This document shows, one piece after another, positions 17,281 through 28,830 of a stretch of 64,000 bases of DNA. The translations under genes and the position numbers were made by a program. The notes beneath the pieces are model-generated. The model made no database searches and was not told where the DNA came from. It was given only the letters and a program-made list of their open reading frames with translations. Origin of the DNA: an uncultured Coriobacteriaceae bacterium (GTDB taxonomy: Bacteria; Actinomycetota; Coriobacteriia; Coriobacteriales; Atopobiaceae); the NCBI GenBank assembly GCA_947426865.1, contig CANEFS010000001.1, forward strand, positions 62,001 to 126,000, written 5' to 3'. Every line of letters starts with the position of its first letter. The stretch's first letter is position 1.

Positions 17281-17589
17281 ATGTATGCAATAGTTACCAC
17301 CGGTTCTAAACAGTATAAAGTCGCCAAAGGCGATGTTATTGACGTCGAGAAACTCGATGCCAAAGAGGGCGATACGGTCGAGCTTGACGTGCTTCTTTGC
17401 GGTGGAGAAAAGACCGTTGCAGATCCTGCCAAGCTTAAGGGAAAGAAGGCGAAAGCTAAGGTACTTCGCAATTTCCGCGGCAAGAAAGTGACTGTTTTCA
17501 AATTCCACAAACGTAAGCGCTACCAGCGCACACGCGGTCACCGTCAAAGCATGACGGCCCTTGAAATCATTGCCCTTCCCGAGATTTAA
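17281..17589 (+). CDS. rplU: Large-subunit ribosomal protein L21
   Basis: At 102 residues this is the normal length for bL21. It contains MYAIVTTGSKQYKVAKGD at the start and KVTVFKFHKRKRYQRTRGHR, the RNA-binding basic region, near the end. It binds 23S rRNA domain I during assembly of the 50S subunit. It heads a conserved group with rpmA and, further on, obgE, as in many bacteria. The promoter at 17171-17199 drives it. Confidence 0.98.
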   Translation: MYAIVTTGSKQYKVAKGDVIDVEKLDAKEGDTVELDVLLCGGEKTVADPAKLKGKKAKAKVLRNFRGKKVTVFKFHKRKRYQRTRGHRQSMTALEIIALPEI

Positions 17590-17634
17590 TTCGAAATTGC
17601 TGGCAGGGCAAGCTGACACTATTGGCTCAAACTA

Positions 17635-17656
17635 ACATCAGATTGACATCAGACTG
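17635..17656 (+). repeat. 11-bp tandem repeat in the rplU-rpmA spacer
   Basis: ACATCAGATTG (17635-17645) is followed at once by ACATCAGACTG (17646-17656), with one mismatch. It lies 20 bases before the rpmA start. Confidence 0.75.
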
Positions 17657-17676
17657 ACTTACAAGGTAGGTAAAAG

Positions 17677-17925
17677 ATGGCACATAAAAAAGGACAAGGT
17701 ACTTCTCGAAACGGTCGTGATTCCAACGCACAGCGTTTGGGAACGAAGCGCTTTGGTGGCCAGACGGTAAATGAGGGAGAGGTTCTCGTTCGCCAGCGTG
17801 GCACCCACATTCACCCCGGCAAAAACGTTGGTCGCGGAAAAGACGACACGCTTTTCGCCCTTGCCTCGGGTAAAGTTCAATTTACCAAAGGCGCTAAGCA
17901 CAAAGTCCACGTGGTCGAGGGCTAG
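17677..17925 (+). CDS. rpmA: Large-subunit ribosomal protein L27
   Basis: At 82 residues, [20 protein letters not shown] is the mature-type N-terminus, whose tail reaches the peptidyl transferase centre. It has no N-terminal extension of the kind cleaved by Prp protease in Firmicutes. The rest ([19 protein letters not shown]) is typical bL27. The ribosome site is AAGGTAGG. It follows rplU by 87 bases. Confidence 0.98.
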   Translation: MAHKKGQGTSRNGRDSNAQRLGTKRFGGQTVNEGEVLVRQRGTHIHPGKNVGRGKDDTLFALASGKVQFTKGAKHKVHVVEG

Positions 17926-17976
17926 GGCTTTTCGTCTTTCGGCCCCGCTATCTCTTGGCCGAGCATAGCTCAACCC

Positions 17977-18573
17977 ATGCAAAACCAATCTAAAACGCGA
18001 AGCCTTATCGCTTCTCTTTCCCAGCTTCATCTGCGCCTGAGCACAAAGATTTGGGCGACAGTTGCAGCTATCGCCTGTGCGCTGACGCTCCCCGAGGCTC
18101 TTCATGCCCTCGGTTTGCTGACGGGCACAGGAACTCTTTTGGGCCACGCTTTGCTTCCCATGCAGCTTCCCGTTATGCTGGCGGGCTTTATCGGGGGTCC
18201 GGTGGTAGGTCTTATAACCGGCATTTTCTCTCCGGTTTTCTCAACCTTGCTGACAGGAATGCCCACGGCAGACCGCCTTTTCTTTATGATGGCCGAGTAC
18301 GCTTGCTATGGCGCGCTCGCCGGTCTTCTCGTGAAAACGAAGCTTCCTCTGCTGGTCCAAATCGTCATCGTGCAGCTTTCCGGCCACGTTCTCTTGCTTG
18401 CTATCAACTTCGCCCTCGCGCTTTTTGGCGGCGCCGAGCTGGGCATAGGCCTTCTAAGCTACCAAATCATGAACCTATACAACGGCCTTCCCGGCCTCAT
18501 CATGCAGTGGGTTTTGATTCCCCTTTGCGCGGCCGGCCTTCTCAATCTTTTCTCGAGAAATAACGAGTCGTAA
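17977..18573 (+). CDS. ECF transporter S component-like membrane protein
   Basis: The 198-residue protein has about six membrane helices and the pattern GHALLPMQLPVMLAGFIGGP followed by LITGIFSPVFSTLLTGMP, typical of substrate-binding (S) subunits of energy-coupling factor transporters for vitamins and related small molecules. The ATPases and T subunit are not in the window and would have to be shared from elsewhere, as in group II ECF systems. The substrate cannot be read from the sequence. No riboswitch is recognised in the 51-base upstream gap, which holds only a 6-bp inverted repeat (TCGGCC/GGCCGA). Confidence 0.75.
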   Translation: MQNQSKTRSLIASLSQLHLRLSTKIWATVAAIACALTLPEALHALGLLTGTGTLLGHALLPMQLPVMLAGFIGGPVVGLITGIFSPVFSTLLTGMPTADRLFFMMAEYACYGALAGLLVKTKLPLLVQIVIVQLSGHVLLLAINFALALFGGAELGIGLLSYQIMNLYNGLPGLIMQWVLIPLCAAGLLNLFSRNNES

Positions 18574-18592
18574 ATCCACATCAAATCCTTAG

Positions 18593-20047
<1,455 letters not shown>

Positions 20048-20119
20048 GAACAGGGCGCGCGAGCTTACGAAGGAAAGAAAAGCTTACAAACGTTAATGGC
20101 AAGCCAAGCGCAAAACGCG

Positions 20120-20148
20120 CACACCGCACACGTCACACCGCACGTCAC
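20120..20148 (+). repeat. Overlapping short repeats before nadD-yqeK
   Basis: CACACCGCAC occurs at 20120-20129 and 20134-20143, interleaved with ACGTCAC at 20130-20136 and 20142-20148. Together they make a 12-14 bp imperfect tandem duplication. Confidence 0.75.
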
Positions 20149-20177
20149 TAATAAAAATCACGAAAGGGGAGAAGCAC

Positions 20178-21527
20178 ATGGCCGAGAAAACCGACCTCCC
20201 CATTCTTGGCGAGGACAAAACGAAAACGTATAGGCTGGGTATCATGGGCGGCACGTTCGACCCCATCCACAACGGCCACCTCGTTGCAGCCGAGCAAGCA
20301 AGCGATGAGCTCAACCTTGACCTCGTCCTTTTCATGCCCGCAGGCAGCCCCGCGTTCAAGCAAGACCGTGATGTTTCCTCGGCCAAGGACCGTTTTGCGA
20401 TGACGCTTCTTGCCACCGCCGACAACCCCAAGTTCATCACGAGCCGCGCAGAGATTGAGCGCGAAGGCATCACCTACACCGCCGATACGCTGCAGATTCT
20501 GCGCGCGTTCTATCCCAAAAACGTGGAGCTTTTCTTCATCACAGGCGCCGATGCCCTTCTCGAAATCGCTAAATGGAAAGATTCCGAGAAAATCGCGGAG
20601 ATGGTGACTTTTGTTGGCGCCACGCGACCGGGATACGATTTGGACAAAATCCAGGTAGAGCTTGAAAAATCTCCTATTCCGTTCAAAGTTTTCTATCTTG
20701 AGGTGCCCGCCCTTGCCATATCCTCCTCGGAGCTGCGCACGCGCCAGGCCGAAGGAAAATCGCTTCGCTACCTTACGAGCGACTCGGTTATCGGCTACAT
20801 CAACAAGCACCATCTCTACCGTGCGCGCAAAGACACCGGCTTTTCCTCGACGTTTCAAGCCGCGCTGAATAACCCCACAATTTTTTCGGAAGACGAACAA
20901 AAAGGGATTGAGCAAATCGAAAAAGATGCAGCTAAACAACTTGAAAAGAAGCCAAAACGCCTGGCACATTCGCTGGAAGTGGGAAGGGTCGCAGAGGCCC
21001 TCGCCAAGCAATACGGCGCCGATACAAAAGAGCAATTTAAAGCGCGCATCGCCGGTATTTTGCATGACTGGGAAAAGGCCGCAAGCGTAGAGGAGCTCTT
21101 CAAAAAGGCGAAAACGATTGGCCTTGAAAACGACCCACGCCTGGAAAATATCAAGCTTGAGGATGCCAAGCCCCTTCTGCACGGCTTCATCGCCGCTCAT
21201 ACGCTCAAACAGCGCTACCCAAACCTCACAGAGGACATGTTAAACGCGATCGCGCTTCACACACTTGGCGCCAAGGACATGGGGTTTCTCGAGAAAATCA
21301 TTTTCATCGCAGACACCATCGACCCCACCCGAGGTCCGTTGCCGCGCCTCGTGCTTTTACGCTGCCTCGTGGGAAAAGTGAGCCTCGATGAGCTTTATTT
21401 CTGCTGCTACCGCGAGAATATCGACTACGTGATTGCGACGAATCGCTACCTGCTTCCGCAGTCGCTCGACATTTTTAATGCTCTCGTAAAAAAGCGCTCG
21501 GAGCTCGATGTGAGCCCAAGCGCGTGA
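20178..21527 (+). CDS. nadD: Fused nicotinate-nucleotide adenylyltransferase and YqeK HD phosphohydrolase
   Basis: This 449-residue protein joins two enzymes usually encoded separately. Residues 15-215 are NadD, which makes deamido-NAD+ from nicotinate mononucleotide and ATP: GIMGGTFDPIHNGHL with the HxGH motif, and ISSSELRTR. After a charged linker, residues 255-445 are a YqeK-type HD domain, a family shown to hydrolyse Ap4A symmetrically. Its motifs are H in RLAHSLEVGRVAE, HD in GILHDWEKA, and IADTIDPTRG. In Gram-positive bacteria the separate genes are adjacent and followed by rsfS; no rsfS is present here. The start ATG has GGGGAG upstream. Confidence 0.92.
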   Translation: MAEKTDLPILGEDKTKTYRLGIMGGTFDPIHNGHLVAAEQASDELNLDLVLFMPAGSPAFKQDRDVSSAKDRFAMTLLATADNPKFITSRAEIEREGITYTADTLQILRAFYPKNVELFFITGADALLEIAKWKDSEKIAEMVTFVGATRPGYDLDKIQVELEKSPIPFKVFYLEVPALAISSSELRTRQAEGKSLRYLTSDSVIGYINKHHLYRARKDTGFSSTFQAALNNPTIFSEDEQKGIEQIEKDAAKQLEKKPKRLAHSLEVGRVAEALAKQYGADTKEQFKARIAGILHDWEKAASVEELFKKAKTIGLENDPRLENIKLEDAKPLLHGFIAAHTLKQRYPNLTEDMLNAIALHTLGAKDMGFLEKIIFIADTIDPTRGPLPRLVLLRCLVGKVSLDELYFCCYRENIDYVIATNRYLLPQSLDIFNALVKKRSELDVSPSA

Positions 21528-21556
21528 AAATAAAACTGCGTGCGCGCGTTAACGCA
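21527..21556 (-). terminator. Possible terminator of gpmA (minus strand)
   Basis: On the minus strand TGCGT (21556-21552) pairs with ACGCA (21541-21537) around a 10-base loop and is followed by GTTTTATTTT. It lies about 80 bases downstream of the gpmA stop and overlaps the end of nadD. The stem is short. Confidence 0.4.
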
Positions 21557-21634
21557 AAAGCGTACCAACACGCTCAAACCAGTTAATCGTTATCAGCTTG
21601 AGTTTTCTTTAACCAGGCGTTCCGTTCCCTTACG

Positions 21635-22405
21635 CTACTTTGCTTTTCCCTGATTGGCGACGGCGTCAATCTTGGCCGCAATCGTCTCCGGATCTCCTAC
21701 GTATTCTTTGCTGATGACATTGAAGTCCTTATCGAAGGTGTAGACGAGGGGCACCGCCGTAGGAATGTTGACATTGATAATCTCGTCGTCGGTAAGTTTG
21801 TCGAACTGTTTTACCAGAGCGCGCAAGGAGTTGCCGTGAGCGACAATGAGGATACGCTTTCCCTCGCGCATCTTAGGCTCCACCTCTTTTTCAAACCAAG
21901 GCCACACGCGCGCAATCGTATCCTTCAAACACTCTGCCATAGGAACATCTTCCGGATCAACGTTGCGATAGGCGGGTTGAGTGTGGGCATCTCTCTCGTC
22001 ACCGGGCTCAAGCGCAGGCGGACGCACATCGAAAGAGCGACGCCAAATTTTTACCTGGTCCTCACCGTACTTCTCGGCCGTTTCAGATTTGTTAAGGCCT
22101 TGCAGCGCTCCGTAGTGGCGCTCGTTCAGGCGCCAGGTTTTGTAAACGGGCAGCCAGTCGCGGTCAAGGGCATCCAGCACGAGGTTCAAGGTGTGAATGG
22201 CGCGCTTGAGGTAACTCGTGTAGCAAAGGTCGAAGTCGTAGCAAGCATCTTTCAGCGCGACACCGCCGTTGTAAGCCTCATCGCGGCCCAGCTCCGAGAG
22301 GTCGACGTCGGCCCAGCCGGTGAAGAGATTCTGCTTGTTCCACTCGGATTCGCCGTGGCGAACAAGGACGAGTGTCATGGTTTCAGGATTGGTTTCGTTA
22401 GACAT
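21635..22405 (-). CDS. gpmA: 2,3-bisphosphoglycerate-dependent phosphoglycerate mutase
   Basis: The 256-residue enzyme interconverts 3- and 2-phosphoglycerate in glycolysis. The histidine phosphatase motif LVRHGESEWN has catalytic H17 near the N-terminus, with KRAIHTLNL and the second catalytic histidine in VAHGNSLRAL. The length and the loop LNERHYGALQG are typical of dPGM rather than of broad-specificity phosphatases. It is a single gene on the minus strand, convergent with nadD-yqeK. A TATACT hexamer (minus strand, 22474-22469) may be the -10 of its promoter. Confidence 0.96.
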   Translation of the reverse strand: MSNETNPETMTLVLVRHGESEWNKQNLFTGWADVDLSELGRDEAYNGGVALKDACYDFDLCYTSYLKRAIHTLNLVLDALDRDWLPVYKTWRLNERHYGALQGLNKSETAEKYGEDQVKIWRRSFDVRPPALEPGDERDAHTQPAYRNVDPEDVPMAECLKDTIARVWPWFEKEVEPKMREGKRILIVAHGNSLRALVKQFDKLTDDEIINVNIPTAVPLVYTFDKDFNVISKEYVGDPETIAAKIDAVANQGKAK

Positions 22406-22855
22406 AGAAAACCCTTTCTTAAATAGCTTCGATAGCTTAAAAGCTCATCTGAACTTCGGATAGCTCAAAGTATACGGCAAAAAGCGCGAAGCGTCCTTCT
22501 CTGCCTTTATCTATTCTGAGAAAAACTTTTTAGGATGGGCCAAGAAGTGCTTCAGCGAGTGGGCCGAGAAGTGCTGGGCGAGTGAGCAGCGAAAAGGGTG
22601 AGGCAAACTGGCTCTGCGCTCGCACCGTCTGCCTTGAGTTCTTTGCAAGCTTTGTATGAGCTCGCTCATTTCGCGCCTGAGAAAGTAGCCGGTTCGGTGC
22701 TACTCCAAAAGCTTAAAAAAAGCTTAAGCGGATAGAATAAATGCGCTCGCCAATAGCAAACTTTCGGCCCTGTATTATCATTTGAAATTCCAAAAAGAAT
22801 TGGCTGGCAAAAGAGAGGCAGAAGGGCACAGCAGAAAGGAAACAAGTAAGGATTT
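22406..22855. other. Intergenic region between gpmA and the Cys-rich membrane protein
   Basis: This 450-base divergent spacer holds the candidate gpmA -10 (TATACT, minus strand, 22474-22469) and a possible -10 TATTAT at 22773-22778 for the downstream gene, neither with a good -35. A tandem duplication of 23-24 bp lies at 22536-22582. I see no coding frame with a protein-like composition and no RNA gene. Confidence 0.5.
22536..22582 (+). repeat. 23/24-bp imperfect tandem duplication
   Basis: The unit starting TGGGCCAAGAAGTGCT (22536-22559) is repeated at once as TGGGCCGAGAAGTGCT (22560-22582), both ending GCGAG. A partial third unit (TGAGCAGCG) follows. Confidence 0.75.
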
Positions 22856-23110
22856 ATGAGTTTTTTTATCGACATAATCATTCTTGTTCTTCTCGCCCTC
22901 TTCGTGCTTCTGATTGTTTGGAACAGCTGGAGGAGAAAAGGTTTATCTTGTGAGGGTTGCCCCCGTTGCTCGTCTCGTGCGCGAAACGCTTGTCAGGGGT
23001 GCGCCCAGGCAGAAGATTGCAAGAAAGAAGAGTTTCTCGGAAAAATTAATAACGTAAAATTAACGACGGTAAAAGACGAGAATAAACGACACGATTTTAA
23101 GCTTCGGTGA
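22856..23110 (+). CDS. Small cysteine-rich membrane protein, FeoB-associated-like
   Basis: The 84-residue protein has one N-terminal membrane helix (residues 4-22) followed by six cysteines: C32, C35, C38, C46, C49 and C55 (CEGCPRC, then CQGC and C). This is the layout of the small FeoB-associated Cys-rich proteins that often follow ferrous iron transporters in anaerobes. No feo gene is in the window, so the family link is by appearance only. A metal- or cluster-binding role is likely from the cysteine spacing. The start has AAGGA upstream; htrA follows after 32 bases. Confidence 0.75.
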   Translation: MSFFIDIIILVLLALFVLLIVWNSWRRKGLSCEGCPRCSSRARNACQGCAQAEDCKKEEFLGKINNVKLTTVKDENKRHDFKLR

Positions 23111-23142
23111 AACGACGAAGAATTCCCAAGTAAGGAGGGGTC

Positions 23143-24681
23143 ATGGAAGACGCAAAGCCAAAAACAACTAAAAAAGCAGCGAGCAATGCGAAAAAAGAAA
23201 AGACGAAAGGTGCCTCGGACGCAACGTTGAAAGGAACAAGCTCAGCTGCTCCTGCAGTTAAAGCGCCTGTATCTGAAACGCCTGCTCCCGATAGCTTTCC
23301 CTATGGCGCCAAGGTGCGCACAAAAAGGGGCGCGAAGCCAAACGCCGCTGGCGCGGCTGCTCCGGCCAGTCCGGCCGGAGCGCCAACAACCCCCAACGGA
23401 AAGACTGCTCAAGGAGCACCCGTCCAAAATGCGCCAGGTCCTAAGTTTGCCGTGGCCAAAAGCGGTGCCAAGAAATCCCCGGGCAACACCTTCTGGAAAG
23501 GGTTTCTCGGCGGATTTTGCGGAGCGCTTGTTGTTTGCCTTCTTGCCTTTGCGGTAGAGGGGATCGGCATTCTATCCGGTGTAGGAATGGGATCTTCTCA
23601 GACTGAAAGTTCTGCGGCTGGAAACGTCATCGACCTTAACCACATTGACAAAGACGCCTCGACCGCCGAGGTCGTTGCCGCAAAATGTCTTCCTTCCGTT
23701 GCTACGATTAACGTGACAACGTCGGATTCTACAGGTGTTGGCTCGGGTGTTGTCTACGATTCCGAGGGTCACATCATTACGAACTATCACGTTATTAATG
23801 AAGCGACCTCAGTGACCGTAACCCTCAATAATCAAACCTACGACGCGCAAGTTGTGGGATTCGATGAAAGCTCAGACCTTGCCGTTTTAAAGATTGCGGC
23901 CGATGCGAATACGCTTTCGCCCATGACGGTTGGCGACTCCTCGGAGCTCGTCGTAGGCGAGTGGGTTATGAGTATTGGTTCGCCTTTTGGCCTTGATCAA
24001 TCCGTGAGTGAAGGAATCGTGAGTTCGCTTTATCGCTCGACCATGCTTCAAGATTCCAACCAGAACACGATTTATACGAACCTGATTCAAACCGATGCCG
24101 CTATTAATCCAGGAAACTCCGGTGGTGCTTTGGTTAACGCTGATGGCGAGCTTGTGGGGATCAACTCCATTATCGAGTCGGCTTCCGGCTCTTCTTCAGG
24201 CGTTGGCTTTGCTATCCCTTCCAACTACGTTTCTGAGATTGCTGACACCATCATCGCCGGCAAGACCGTTGAGCATGCTTACCTGGGAGCAAACGTTATG
24301 AGTGTCACATCTCAGCTAACCACGCGCTTCAATCTTGGTGTAAACCAAGGCGCCTACGTTGACTCTGTCGTGCAGGGCTCTCCTGCCGCTAACGCCGGCC
24401 TTCGCCAAGGCGACGTTATCGTGAAAGTTGACGATGAAGAGGTGAGCTCGGGCGATGGTTTGATTCTTGCTATACGCGCCCACCACGTTGGAGATACCGT
24501 CACGATTACGTATTATCGCGGTGGTGTCGAGCAAACTATGCAAGTTCAACTTGGAACCGATGCCAGCGCGGTTGCTCAGCAAAACTTGAACGCATCGAAA
24601 CAGAACAGCCAGAATTCAAATTCGAATCAGAATTCGCAGGGCATTAACCCGCTAGATCTTCTTAACCAATTTATGCAATAG
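23143..24681 (+). CDS. htrA: HtrA/DegP-type serine protease with PDZ domain
   Basis: The 512-residue membrane-anchored protease degrades or refolds damaged envelope proteins. A 115-residue Lys/Ala/Pro-rich cytoplasmic part precedes one membrane segment (about 120-145). The trypsin-like domain has the triad H216 (NYHVI), D245 (SSDLAVLKI) and S326 (NPGNSGGALV). One PDZ domain follows (about 385-475, AYVDSVVQGSPAANAGLRQGD), then an Asn/Gln/Ser-rich tail. The ribosome site is a near-perfect AAGGAGGGG. The arrangement matches the HtrA proteins of Gram-positive bacteria. Confidence 0.96.
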   Translation: MEDAKPKTTKKAASNAKKEKTKGASDATLKGTSSAAPAVKAPVSETPAPDSFPYGAKVRTKRGAKPNAAGAAAPASPAGAPTTPNGKTAQGAPVQNAPGPKFAVAKSGAKKSPGNTFWKGFLGGFCGALVVCLLAFAVEGIGILSGVGMGSSQTESSAAGNVIDLNHIDKDASTAEVVAAKCLPSVATINVTTSDSTGVGSGVVYDSEGHIITNYHVINEATSVTVTLNNQTYDAQVVGFDESSDLAVLKIAADANTLSPMTVGDSSELVVGEWVMSIGSPFGLDQSVSEGIVSSLYRSTMLQDSNQNTIYTNLIQTDAAINPGNSGGALVNADGELVGINSIIESASGSSSGVGFAIPSNYVSEIADTIIAGKTVEHAYLGANVMSVTSQLTTRFNLGVNQGAYVDSVVQGSPAANAGLRQGDVIVKVDDEEVSSGDGLILAIRAHHVGDTVTITYYRGGVEQTMQVQLGTDASAVAQQNLNASKQNSQNSNSNQNSQGINPLDLLNQFMQ

Positions 24682-24766
24682 GGGGTAGAAGAGAGGCGAT
24701 GGTTCGGATGACGAGTCGGTGTAGCAGACCAGATATTTTTTCAACCAAATATTGAGTGGGTTTTAA

Positions 24767-26971
<2,205 letters not shown>

Positions 26972-27008
26972 ACTCACGCGCCTGCGTAAATTTGTTTAAA
27001 CGCCCAAA

Positions 27009-27482
27009 CTAACTCAAGTTCCTCAAAAGCCCCTCGCATCCCGCAACCACATCTTCATACGTCTTCTGAAAGTCGTGCGTCCACCAGGGATCAGCAACGT
27101 CTTTTCGTCCGCCAATGATCCGTTTGTAAGAGGCGGGGGCAAACGACAAAAGCGGTTTGAACTTCTCGGAATTAAGATGGCCAAAGATATGTTTCAAGTG
27201 CGCCTCGTTTTGACTGTCCATGTAGACAATCAGATCCCATTTATCAAGCTCTGATTCCTGAATGGGGCGAGAAGCGTGTGGAACGAGAGGAATGTGCTTC
27301 TCGGCCAACTTTTGCTGTGTCCCAGGATGTGGCGGATTGCCTTCCTCCTCATCGCTTGTACCTGCGGAATCGATGAGAAAATCGCGCTCAAGTCCCGCCT
27401 CATTGACGAGGTTTTGAAAGACGGATTGCGCCATGGTCGAGCGGCAAATATTTCCCAAACAAACGAATAAAACTTTTTTCAT
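27009..27482 (-). CDS. Low-molecular-weight protein tyrosine phosphatase
   Basis: This 157-residue protein has the phosphate-binding loop C8-LGNIC-R14-S at the N-terminus (CX5R) and the general-acid aspartate in DPWW near residue 131, the normal arrangement of LMW-PTPs. Such enzymes remove phosphate from tyrosine residues, often on proteins of capsule or stress control; the target is unknown here. It is on the minus strand with a fructosamine kinase-like gene upstream, 55 bases away, possibly one transcript. It converges with ligA. Confidence 0.93.
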   Translation of the reverse strand: MKKVLFVCLGNICRSTMAQSVFQNLVNEAGLERDFLIDSAGTSDEEEGNPPHPGTQQKLAEKHIPLVPHASRPIQESELDKWDLIVYMDSQNEAHLKHIFGHLNSEKFKPLLSFAPASYKRIIGGRKDVADPWWTHDFQKTYEDVVAGCEGLLRNLS

Positions 27483-27537
27483 GAATCGTCCCTTTCTAAA
27501 AGCCCTGTTCTAGGCCGTCTCAATTGCCATTTTTTCC

Positions 27538-28365
27538 TTATAAATACCTAGCAGCCGAGAAAATCGTTTGACTCACGTAACTCGAGCCAAAAAGAATACA
27601 ATGGTGCAATAAAGGTGCCAGTTGGTGGAGAGACATGCGTATCTGCCACCCGTCTGTCAAAGGCGAAACCTCGTTGTAGGCACCCAGCACGCGGTTAAGA
27701 TAGCTGAAGCCAAAAAGCTGAAGCATCGCAAGGTCGGTTTCTGCGTGGCCGCCGTGAGCCATCGGGTCAATCAACGCGCCGCGCGTGGGATTTTGCGGGT
27801 TCGCATCGTAGAGCACGTTTCCGGCCCAGAGGTCGCCGTGCAGCCGAGCGCACGCAATCTCCCCCTTATCGATGCCGTTCTGCACGAGCCTTGGTTGAGG
27901 TGCGTCGAAGGAGCCGGCTCTCAATTTCTCGCAGAGTTTCTCAAACATCGCTCTTTCTTTTGCCGAGAAAAGCCCCTCGTCAGTGAGCTCTTTTACGAAC
28001 GGCTCAATGCGCACTGCTGCAAAATAGGCGCCCCAGGTTTTCTTGGCCTGAGTCTTGTCCGCGACAATTTCTGTGACCGAGCCGTTGATGATGTAGCCTG
28101 CTCCGTGGAAGTTGGTAGGGGGTTGCCCAAACCAAGAAGCCCCGGCGGCGTGCATGTGGGCGAGGCCGCGCCCAATGGCCTCGGCGGCCTTTGGCGTGGC
28201 CGGAGCACTTGCAATCTTTTCTTCGACCAGTTCTGAGGATGTCGCTTTAATGACGGTGGAGATGTGGATGCCGCCGGTTTTCTCGGCAGCGGAAAGCCAG
28301 GTGAGAGCAGCCGCTTCGTTGAGAAGGTCGGTGCCCCCTGAGCTATATTTCGTGTGAGTCTGCAT
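27538..28365 (-). CDS. Fructosamine/ketosamine kinase family protein
   Basis: This 275-residue kinase belongs to the FN3K family, which phosphorylates sugar groups attached to amines so that they come off. Visible features are ARLHGDLWAGNVLYD (catalytic loop with D and N), LIDPMAHGGHAETDLAMLQLFG (metal-binding D) and GRGLAHMHAAGASWFGQPP near the start. I chose the ATG at 28365; an in-frame TTG three codons upstream (28374) is possible, and neither has a good ribosome site. The bacterial substrate is not known. It may share a transcript with the phosphatase gene. Confidence 0.85.
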   Translation of the reverse strand: MQTHTKYSSGGTDLLNEAAALTWLSAAEKTGGIHISTVIKATSSELVEEKIASAPATPKAAEAIGRGLAHMHAAGASWFGQPPTNFHGAGYIINGSVTEIVADKTQAKKTWGAYFAAVRIEPFVKELTDEGLFSAKERAMFEKLCEKLRAGSFDAPQPRLVQNGIDKGEIACARLHGDLWAGNVLYDANPQNPTRGALIDPMAHGGHAETDLAMLQLFGFSYLNRVLGAYNEVSPLTDGWQIRMSLHQLAPLLHHCILFGSSYVSQTIFSAARYL

Positions 28366-28596
28366 GCTTTTCAACGCGCCTTTTTTGATTATTGTCTTGT
28401 GTTTTTGTTTGGGCCTATGGGTTTGGGCTATCTTCTAGAAAGGGTACCACGAGAAAAGGTGGGTAGATATAATGAGCTCATGACAAAACGTATCGCGCGA
28501 ACTTGAACGTACCTCTGCGCATCGCAGCCGACACGGAGATTAAGCTCTCGCGCGAATTGTTTCCCGTATTTTTAGAGCGAAAAGAAAGGAATCGCT

Positions 28597-28827
28597 ATGG
28601 CAGAAAATTACGAAAAAAAAGAGATTACCCTCGCAATTGACGGAATGCATTGCGAGCATTGCGCGCAAACCATCGAGCGGGAAGTCGGTCGCTTGAACGG
28701 CGTCAGTAAAGTTTACGTCATCCTGAGAGACAACGCGGCCCAGGTCGTTTATGATCCCAACGAGACTTCTGTCGACGAGATTATTAAGACGATTTCTGAG
28801 GCGGGTTTCTCGGCGAAAGAGGCTTAA
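28597..28827 (+). CDS. copZ: Copper chaperone (CopZ-like, HMA domain)
   Basis: This 76-residue single heavy-metal-associated domain has the Cu(I) site GMHCEHC (C19 and C22). It carries copper in the cytoplasm to the export ATPase encoded three bases downstream. The ribosome site is AAAGGAA. In the 222-base upstream spacer a TATAAT (28468-28473) lacks a good -35. Two TCGCGCGAA-type sequences near 28493 and 28548 might be operator halves, but I see no copper regulator gene (CsoR or CopY) next to it. Confidence 0.92.
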   Translation: MAENYEKKEITLAIDGMHCEHCAQTIEREVGRLNGVSKVYVILRDNAAQVVYDPNETSVDEIIKTISEAGFSAKEA

Positions 28828-28830
28828 ACC

